Source: Kitasatospora sp. SolWspMP-SS2h (GTDB lineage Bacteria; Actinomycetota; Actinomycetes; Streptomycetales; Streptomycetaceae). From it: a DNA stretch of 64,000 nucleotides. The notes under the pieces are model-generated. The model ran no database searches. It was given only the letters and a program-made list of their open reading frames with translations, and had not been told where the DNA came from. Positions 59,127-64,000 of this stretch are shown one piece after another. Position 1 is the first letter of the stretch, and each line of letters begins with the position of its first letter. The DNA lies in NCBI RefSeq assembly GCF_003259315.1, contig NZ_QLLT01000005.1, positions 1 to 64,000 of the forward strand, given 5' to 3'. Made by a program: the position numbers and the translations under genes.

Positions 59127-60728
59127 GTGGCCGACGAGCCGACGAGCTACGGTCTGGCGGCGCCCGCGCCGGTGCCCGCGCCGGTGCCGGAGCCGGGAAC
59201 GGTGGTCGCCGTGGCCGGGTCGGGGGCCGGGCGGCTGGTCGGCGGCCGGTACCGGCTGCTGGAGCGGCTGGGCGCAGGCGGCATGGGCACGGTGTGGCGG
59301 GCCCATGACGAGGTGGTGGACCGGGACGTCGCGCTCAAGGAGCCGCGCGTCCCGGACCACTTCACCTCGGCCGAGCGCCGCACCGCCCACCTGCGGATGG
59401 AGCGCGAGGCGCGGGCCGCCGCCCGGATCGACCACCCGTCCGTGGTGACGATCTTCGACGTGGCCACCGAGGACGGCCGTCCGTGGATCGTGATGGAGCT
59501 GCTGCGCGGCCACTCGCTCGCCGAGACGCTGGAGGAGGGCACGCTCGCGCCGTCGGAGGCGGCCCGGATCGGGCTGGCCGTGCTCGGCGCGCTCGCCGCC
59601 GCCCACGAGGCCGGGGTGCTGCACCGCGACGTCAAACCCGGCAACGTGATGCTCGGCCGCCACGGCCGGGTGGTGCTCACCGACTTCGGCATCGCCCAGG
59701 TGGAGGGCGAGCAGAAGCTCACCGAGACCGGCGCGTTCATCGGCTCGCCCGAATACCTCGCCCCCGAACGCGTGCTGGGGCGGCGCCCCGGCCCGGCGTC
59801 CGACCTGTGGTCGCTGGGCGTCCTGCTCTACCAGGCCGTCGAGGGCGTCTCGCCGTTCCGCCGCCAGACCGTCCCGTCCACGCTGCAGGCGGTCCTGCTC
59901 GCCGAACTGCCCCCGCCGCAGCAGTCCGGGGAGCTGACCGGCCTGCTGGCCGGGCTGCTGCGCAAGGAGCCGGAGGCGCGGCTGACCGGGCCGGACGCCG
60001 AGCCGCTGCTGCACGCCGCGGCCGCCCCGCCGCCCCGGACCCTCGCGCTGCCCGTCCCCACCGTGACCGACTCCGGGCTCCCGGCCGCCGGGCCGGCCCC
60101 GGCCCCGCCGCCACGGCTGGACCGGTTGCGACGCGGGCTGCGCACCCGGACCGGCCTGGCCGCCACCGGGGCCGGGGTCCTCGCGCTCGCCGTGCTCGGC
60201 GCCCTGGTGGTGCGGCTGGCCGGGGACGGCCTGCCCGACGGCTGGAAGCGGTACGACGAGTACCGGATGCGGCTGAGCGTCGCGGCCCCCGCCGACTGGC
60301 GGATCGAGACCCGGGACGACCTCGGCAACAGCACCGGCCCCTACCGCGCCACCCAGTACACCTCGCCCGCGGGCGACAGCTGGATCGGCGCGGACCGCAA
60401 GGAGAGGACCACCGAGACGGCGCGGGCGATCGCCGAGCGGTGGAAGCGCGAGCACGAGTCCGCCACCCCGCCGAGCGGCGGCAGCGCCAGCGTCGCGACG
60501 GTGGAGTCCACCACCGAGGAGGGCCGGGACGCGGCGGTGATCACCGAGTCCTACAGCCAGGACCGGAAGGGCGCGCCGCGCCGGCTGTCCAAGTGCCTGA
60601 TCCTGGTGGGCTCCCGTCAGGAGCGGCTCACCCTCTGGGTGGACGTGCCGGACGGCAAGAACGCCGCGAAGACCGCCGACGACCTGCTGCGCAAGGCCCG
60701 GTCGGGCTACCAGGTGCGCGACCTGTGA
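59127..60728 (+). CDS. Transmembrane serine/threonine protein kinase
   Basis: A 533-aa Hanks-type kinase. The kinase domain (about 40-300) has [14 protein letters not shown] (glycine loop), VALKEP (Lys), [14 protein letters not shown] (catalytic loop), [11 protein letters not shown] and [11 protein letters not shown] juxtamembrane Pro-rich stretch is followed by one membrane segment (about 345-367). The external domain (about 368-533) begins [21 protein letters not shown] and is of unknown type, not PASTA. It probably senses an envelope signal. The GTG at 59127 has GGGGGAG upstream. Confidence 0.9.
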   Translation: MADEPTSYGLAAPAPVPAPVPEPGTVVAVAGSGAGRLVGGRYRLLERLGAGGMGTVWRAHDEVVDRDVALKEPRVPDHFTSAERRTAHLRMEREARAAARIDHPSVVTIFDVATEDGRPWIVMELLRGHSLAETLEEGTLAPSEAARIGLAVLGALAAAHEAGVLHRDVKPGNVMLGRHGRVVLTDFGIAQVEGEQKLTETGAFIGSPEYLAPERVLGRRPGPASDLWSLGVLLYQAVEGVSPFRRQTVPSTLQAVLLAELPPPQQSGELTGLLAGLLRKEPEARLTGPDAEPLLHAAAAPPPRTLALPVPTVTDSGLPAAGPAPAPPPRLDRLRRGLRTRTGLAATGAGVLALAVLGALVVRLAGDGLPDGWKRYDEYRMRLSVAAPADWRIETRDDLGNSTGPYRATQYTSPAGDSWIGADRKERTTETARAIAERWKREHESATPPSGGSASVATVESTTEEGRDAAVITESYSQDRKGAPRRLSKCLILVGSRQERLTLWVDVPDGKNAAKTADDLLRKARSGYQVRDL

Positions 60729-60801
60729 GGCGGGGCGGGGCTCGGACGGGCGGCGGGGCGCTCCAGGCGGGCGCGCGGACCGCGCGGCGCGGCGGGCCGG
60801 T

Positions 60802-61488
60802 TCAGGCGGGCTCCGGGGACGGGCCGTCGCCCGGGGTGACCAGCCCGCTCTCGTAGGCCAGGACGACGGCCTGGGCCCGGCTGGTCAGGCCCAGCTTCGC
60901 CATCACCCGGTTCAGGTGGGTCTTGACCGTCGCCACGCTCACCATCAGCCGGGCCGCGATCTCCGTGTTGGTCAGTCCGCGCCCCACCAGGTGCAGCACG
61001 TCGGTCTCCCGGCCGGTCAGGGACGCCAGCCGCACCGGCGTCGCCCGCACGACGGGGTCGGGCCGGTGCGCGTACGCCTCCACCAGCCGCCTGGTCACGC
61101 TCGGGGCGAACAGCATCTCGCCGTCGGCGATCGACTCGACGGCGGCCAGCAGCCGTTCGGGCGGGGTGTCCTTGAGCAGGAAGCCGCTGGCACCGGACCG
61201 CAGCGCCGCGTACACGTACTGGTCCAGGTCGAAGACGGTCAGCATGACGACCTTGGGCTTCGGCTCGCGGGCCTCGGCGAGGATCCGCTCCAGCGCGGCG
61301 ATGCCGCTCATGCCGGGCAGCCGGATGTCCATCAGCACCACGTCCGGGCGACGGTGCGCGGCCAGTTCGACCGCCTCCTCGCCGGTGGCGGCCTCGCCGG
61401 CCACCTCCAGCCCCGGGGCGGCCCGGACCAGCGCCGCCAGCCCGGCCCGGATCAGCACCTGGTCGTCCACGATCAGCACGCTCGTCAT
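60802..61488 (-). CDS. NarL/FixJ-family response regulator
   Basis: A 228-aa two-component regulator. The receiver domain has D8-D9, phosphoacceptor D54 (VVLMDIRLPG) and the Lys in FLLKDTPPERLL. The LuxR HTH (about 150-215) has LTGRETDVLHLVGRGLTNTEIAARL and TVKTHLNRVMAKL. It is encoded 52 bases after its cognate kinase and is probably cotranscribed. Targets are unknown. Confidence 0.93.
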   Translation of the reverse strand: MTSVLIVDDQVLIRAGLAALVRAAPGLEVAGEAATGEEAVELAAHRRPDVVLMDIRLPGMSGIAALERILAEAREPKPKVVMLTVFDLDQYVYAALRSGASGFLLKDTPPERLLAAVESIADGEMLFAPSVTRRLVEAYAHRPDPVVRATPVRLASLTGRETDVLHLVGRGLTNTEIAARLMVSVATVKTHLNRVMAKLGLTSRAQAVVLAYESGLVTPGDGPSPEPA

Positions 61489-61540
61489 CCGCGCCGTCCC
61501 ACCCGCCCCCGCCGCAGGTCCACCGGCCCGCCGGCCCGCC

Positions 61541-62755
61541 CTAGCGGGTCCGCGACGCGGGCACCGGTATCGAGAAGACCACCTCGAAACCCCCCTGCGG
61601 CCGGGGGCCGGTGTGCACCGACCCGCCGTAGAGTCTGACGCGCTCGCCCACGCCGATCAAACCGAGCCCGCTGCCGGGCACCGCGCTCCCGGCCGGGGCC
61701 CCCGCCCCGCGGCCGTCGTCCACCACCCGGCCCGTCAGCCGGTCGGCGCCGTACTCCAGCACGACGCGCGCGGCGGCCGACCGTCCGGCGTGCTTGATCA
61801 CGTTGGTGAGCGCCTCCTGGACGACCCGGAAGGCGCACAGGTCGGCCCCCGGCGGCAGCGGGCGCACCTCGCCCGTCACGGCGACCTCGACCGCCACCCC
61901 CGCGCTCCTGGTCCGCGCCACCAGGTCGTCGAGCCGGTCCAGGCCGGGCGCCGAGTGGTAGAGGCCCTCCTCCTCGGCCTCACCGTCCGGGGCGACCCGC
62001 AGGACCCGCAGCAGCCCGCGCATCTCCTCCAGCGCCTCGCGGCTGGTCGTCCCGATCGAGGCGAGCGCCTCGCGCGCCGCCGCCGGGTCGGAGGCGAAGA
62101 CGTACTGCGCCAGCCCCGCCTGCACCGACAGCGCCGACAGGTGGTGGGCGACCACGTCGTGCAACTCCCGGGCGATCCGCACCCGTTCCTCGACCACGGC
62201 GTGCCGGGCCCGCAACTCCTGCTCCCGGCGCAGCCGTTCGGTCAGCTCCGCCAGCCGTGCGTTGTGCTCGCCCAGGCGGCGGAAGGCGGCCCCGAAGATC
62301 CACACCGCCCCGATGCCGAGCACCGACTGCGCCACCGCCAGCACCGGCGACAGCTCGGCCGCCAGTCCGCTGACCACCCACGCGCCACCGGTCAGGACAC
62401 TGGCCGCGGCGGCCTCCCCCGCCGGGCGGCGGGCCACCACCGTGTAGCAGGCCAGCAGCGGCGCCCACAGGTTCACCGACGGCTGGTACCCGGCCAGGGT
62501 GTACGTCAGCAGGGCGCCGCAGGAGAGGGCGAGCACCGCCCGGGGCAGGCGGCGGCGCAGCGCCAGCGGCAGGTTGGCGGCGAGGCTCAGCCCGATCGCC
62601 CACCCGTCGAAGGCGGGTCGGCCGTCCGCCCGGTACCGGGCCTCGTACGCCTGGAGGGAGTAGGCGACCGCGACGGCGGCCAGCACGACGGCGAGCAGCC
62701 CGTCCACCACCGCGGGGTCCGCCCGGAGTTGCCGCGCCCGCGCACCGATCCGCAT
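61541..62755 (-). CDS. Membrane sensor histidine kinase (HisKA_3 type)
   Basis: A 404-aa kinase. About five N-terminal membrane segments (about 15-175, for example VVDGLLAVVLAAVAVAYSLQ and NLWAPLLACYTVVAR) form the sensor region with little external domain. HisKA_3 has H199 in ARELHDVVAHHLSAL. The HATPase has VVQEALTNVIKHAGRS and DDGRGAGAP and ends GSVHTGPRPQGGFEVVFSIPV. This is the DesK/LiaS-like arrangement, typical of membrane-state sensing. The ATG at 62755 follows TACGCT by 6 bases (leaderless). It pairs with the response regulator. Confidence 0.92.
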   Translation of the reverse strand: MRIGARARQLRADPAVVDGLLAVVLAAVAVAYSLQAYEARYRADGRPAFDGWAIGLSLAANLPLALRRRLPRAVLALSCGALLTYTLAGYQPSVNLWAPLLACYTVVARRPAGEAAAASVLTGGAWVVSGLAAELSPVLAVAQSVLGIGAVWIFGAAFRRLGEHNARLAELTERLRREQELRARHAVVEERVRIARELHDVVAHHLSALSVQAGLAQYVFASDPAAAREALASIGTTSREALEEMRGLLRVLRVAPDGEAEEEGLYHSAPGLDRLDDLVARTRSAGVAVEVAVTGEVRPLPPGADLCAFRVVQEALTNVIKHAGRSAAARVVLEYGADRLTGRVVDDGRGAGAPAGSAVPGSGLGLIGVGERVRLYGGSVHTGPRPQGGFEVVFSIPVPASRTR

Positions 62756-62761
62756 TCCGGC

Positions 62762-62767
62762 AGCGTA
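62762..62767 (-). promoter_or_regulatory. -10 hexamer, leaderless spacing
   Basis: TACGCT on the minus strand, 6 bases before the kinase ATG at 62755. Confidence 0.55.
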
Positions 62768-62884
62768 GGGGCGCGGCCCCGCGCGGGCGTCAGTCCCAGG
62801 GTTGACCCTCGGGCCCGGGCCGGCCGGTGCGGCGGGAGGGCGTGCCGGGCGGCGCGACGGGGCGGAGGCCGCCTGCCGCGGTAC

Positions 62885-62890
62885 TAGGCT
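62885..62890 (+). promoter_or_regulatory. -10 hexamer, leaderless spacing
   Basis: TAGGCT lies 6 bases before the ATG at 62897, the same TAGGCT-G-rich-ATG layout seen at 8564-8578. Confidence 0.6.
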
Positions 62891-62896
62891 GGGCGG

Positions 62897-63799
62897 ATGC
62901 TCGATGAGGTGAAGGCGCTGCGCTACGTCGACCCGCTGCGGGCGGGCGGGTCGGTGCCCGGGGTGGTGGAGGCCGACGACCTGGGGACGTACGTGGTGAA
63001 GTTCACCGGGGCGGCGCAGGGCGTGAAGGCCCTGGTGGCCGAGGTGATCGTGGGCGAGCTGGCCCGGCGGCTGGGGCTGCGGGTGCCGCCGCTGGTGCTG
63101 GTGGACTTCGACCCGGCGGTCGCCGCCGACGAGCCGGACCAGGAGATCCAGGACCTGCTGCGGGCCAGCGCCGGACGGAACCTGGGCATGGACCTGCTGC
63201 CGGGCGCGCGGGACTTCCGGCCGGGGATGGTCGAGGTGTCCCCCGCCGAGGCGGGCCGGGTGGTCTGGCTGGACGCGCTGACCGGGAACGTCGACCGCAG
63301 CGTGCACAACCCCAACCTGATGGTGTGGCACGGGCGGCTGTGGCTGATCGACAACGGCGCGGGCCTGGTCTTCCACCACCGCTGGGCGTCCGCGCCCGCC
63401 GCGGTGCACCGGCGCTACGACCTGAGCGGCCACGCGCTGGGCGGCTACGGCCCGGACCTGGCCGCCGCCGACGCCGCGCTCGCCCCGCTGGTGACGCCGG
63501 GACTGCTGCGCGAGGTCGCCGCGCTGGTGCCGGACGCCTGGCTGGCCGACGAGCCGGGCTTCGACTCGCCGGCCGCGGTGCGGGAGGCGTACGTGGCGCA
63601 CCTGGCCGCCCGGGTGGCGCACTCGGCGGCCTGGCTGCCGGAGGGCTTCGCGACGCCCGAGCAGATCCGGGCCGCCGAGGAGCGGGCCGCCGCCGCGCGG
63701 CTGGCGGCCCGTCCGGCCTGGCTCAAGCAGGTGCCGAACCGGGCCGGTCTGGCCCCGGTGGAGCCGGACTGGTCCCGGCACGTCGGCGACGGCGGGTGA
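62897..63799 (+). CDS. HipA-like kinase family protein (stand-alone)
   Basis: A 300-aa protein of the HipA/PI3-4-kinase-like superfamily. The ATP-binding part (about 10-60) has GGSVPGVVEADDLGTYVVKFTGAAQG. The catalytic part has DALTGNVDRSVHNPNLMVW (catalytic-loop N/D..N) and LWLIDNGAGLVFHHRW (metal-binding D). It lacks the N-terminal HipA domain and has no HipB-like antitoxin beside it, so it is not an ordinary hipBA toxin. Related actinobacterial proteins are uncharacterised. It starts at leaderless spacing, divergent from the DesK-like kinase. Confidence 0.82.
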   Translation: MLDEVKALRYVDPLRAGGSVPGVVEADDLGTYVVKFTGAAQGVKALVAEVIVGELARRLGLRVPPLVLVDFDPAVAADEPDQEIQDLLRASAGRNLGMDLLPGARDFRPGMVEVSPAEAGRVVWLDALTGNVDRSVHNPNLMVWHGRLWLIDNGAGLVFHHRWASAPAAVHRRYDLSGHALGGYGPDLAAADAALAPLVTPGLLREVAALVPDAWLADEPGFDSPAAVREAYVAHLAARVAHSAAWLPEGFATPEQIRAAEERAAAARLAARPAWLKQVPNRAGLAPVEPDWSRHVGDGG

Positions 63800-63833
63800 C
63801 CCGCCGCCGGGCGGCCGGTGTCCCGGCGCGGCG

Positions 63834-64000
63834 TCAGAGGCGCCACCAGTCGGCGGCCTTGGCCGCGGAGACCACGCCCGCGCCGTAGAAGCCGTTGTCG
63901 GGTCCGGAGCCCTCGCAGGTGGCCCGGTAGAGCCCGGTGCCGCCCGGGTCGAGGACCCCGCCGGCCGGGCAGGCGTGCGGGTCGGCCTGGTCGACCAGCA
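63834..64000 (-). CDS. Subtilase (S8 family peptidase), C-terminal end only
   Basis: The last 54 codons of a gene entering from the right. They encode CPAGG, ATCEGSGPDNGFYGAGVVSAAKAADWW, in which NGFYGAGVV..A is the closing strand and helix seen at the C-terminus of many Streptomyces S8 subtilisin-like peptidases, with a probable disulfide pair. The catalytic residues lie outside the window. It converges with the HipA-like gene 34 bases away. Confidence 0.72.
   Translation of the reverse strand, partial: LVDQADPHACPAGGVLDPGGTGLYRATCEGSGPDNGFYGAGVVSAAKAADWWRL

Noticed and set aside
59483..60856. A 457-codon plus-strand frame overlapping the Ser/Thr kinase
   Set aside because: Another frame of the kinase gene, Arg/Gly/Ala-rich, without domains or ribosome site.

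Overview
The window is a stretch of high-GC (above 70 percent G+C by eye) actinomycete chromosome, almost certainly Streptomyces or a close relative such as Kitasatospora. The reasons are strong G/C bias at codon third positions, GTG and TTG starts with AAGGAG-type ribosome sites, many start codons that sit 6-8 nt after a -10 hexamer (leaderless pattern), a Streptomyces-type rRNA leader at the left edge, a SpoIIE-type phosphatase/ATPase and an actinobacterial 6C small RNA. The order tyrS, serB, fabI-fabG, tldD-tldE, moaA, actP, exonuclease, SURF1 looks like conserved core chromosome (recalled synteny, not checked). I see no prophage, transposase gene, CRISPR array, tRNA gene or conventional antibiotic gene cluster.

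Left part (1-19 kb). The window opens in the leader and promoters of an rRNA operon running leftward out of the window, directly downstream of tyrS and its terminator. Then come an HNH endonuclease, a membrane-anchored beta-propeller protein, pterin dehydratase, a TauE/SafE permease, an SPFH/NfeD membrane pair, an ABC ATPase, a two-component pair, a SnoaL-like protein, a double-FHA ABCG-type transporter, serB, a SixA-type phosphatase, and an MFS transporter with a 40-residue partner facing a GntR regulator.

Middle part (19-45 kb). fabG-fabI (type II fatty acid synthesis) are followed by a metallo-beta-lactamase-fold hydrolase, the tldD-tldE peptidase pair with kptA (RNA 2'-phosphotransferase), DUF3099, 6C RNA, a small cysteine-rich protein, moaA, a MITE-like palindrome, and the acetate symporter operon (DUF485-actP) with a Crp-type site. 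Next are a zinc alcohol dehydrogenase, a DEDDh exonuclease with BRCT, SURF1, a PAS-GAF-SpoIIE-HATPase phosphatase, a secreted CBM plus beta-helix enzyme under a DasR-type operator, an SDR lacking its catalytic Tyr/Lys, a five-gene Asp23/AmaP envelope operon, an enoyl-CoA hydratase, a small HTH protein, an ABC-F ATPase and a secreted beta-propeller protein.

Right part (45-64 kb). A zinc metallopeptidase is followed by an exopolysaccharide region. A secreted GH26-like hydrolase converges on, and overlaps by 24 bp, a leftward operon encoding a polyprenyl glycosylphosphotransferase, an O-antigen-ligase-like protein, a MurJ-like flippase, a polysaccharide deacetylase, a GT4, a Wzz-like protein and a FemAB/GNAT-like protein. 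A second GT4 lies upstream. Together these look like a complete Wzx/Wzy-style pathway with its own hydrolase. The window ends with an SRPBCC protein, a BKACE-type enzyme, a transmembrane Ser/Thr kinase, a second two-component pair, a stand-alone HipA-like kinase and the 3' end of a subtilase gene.

All functions are inferred by reading translated sequence. No database search was possible, so family names come from motif recognition.
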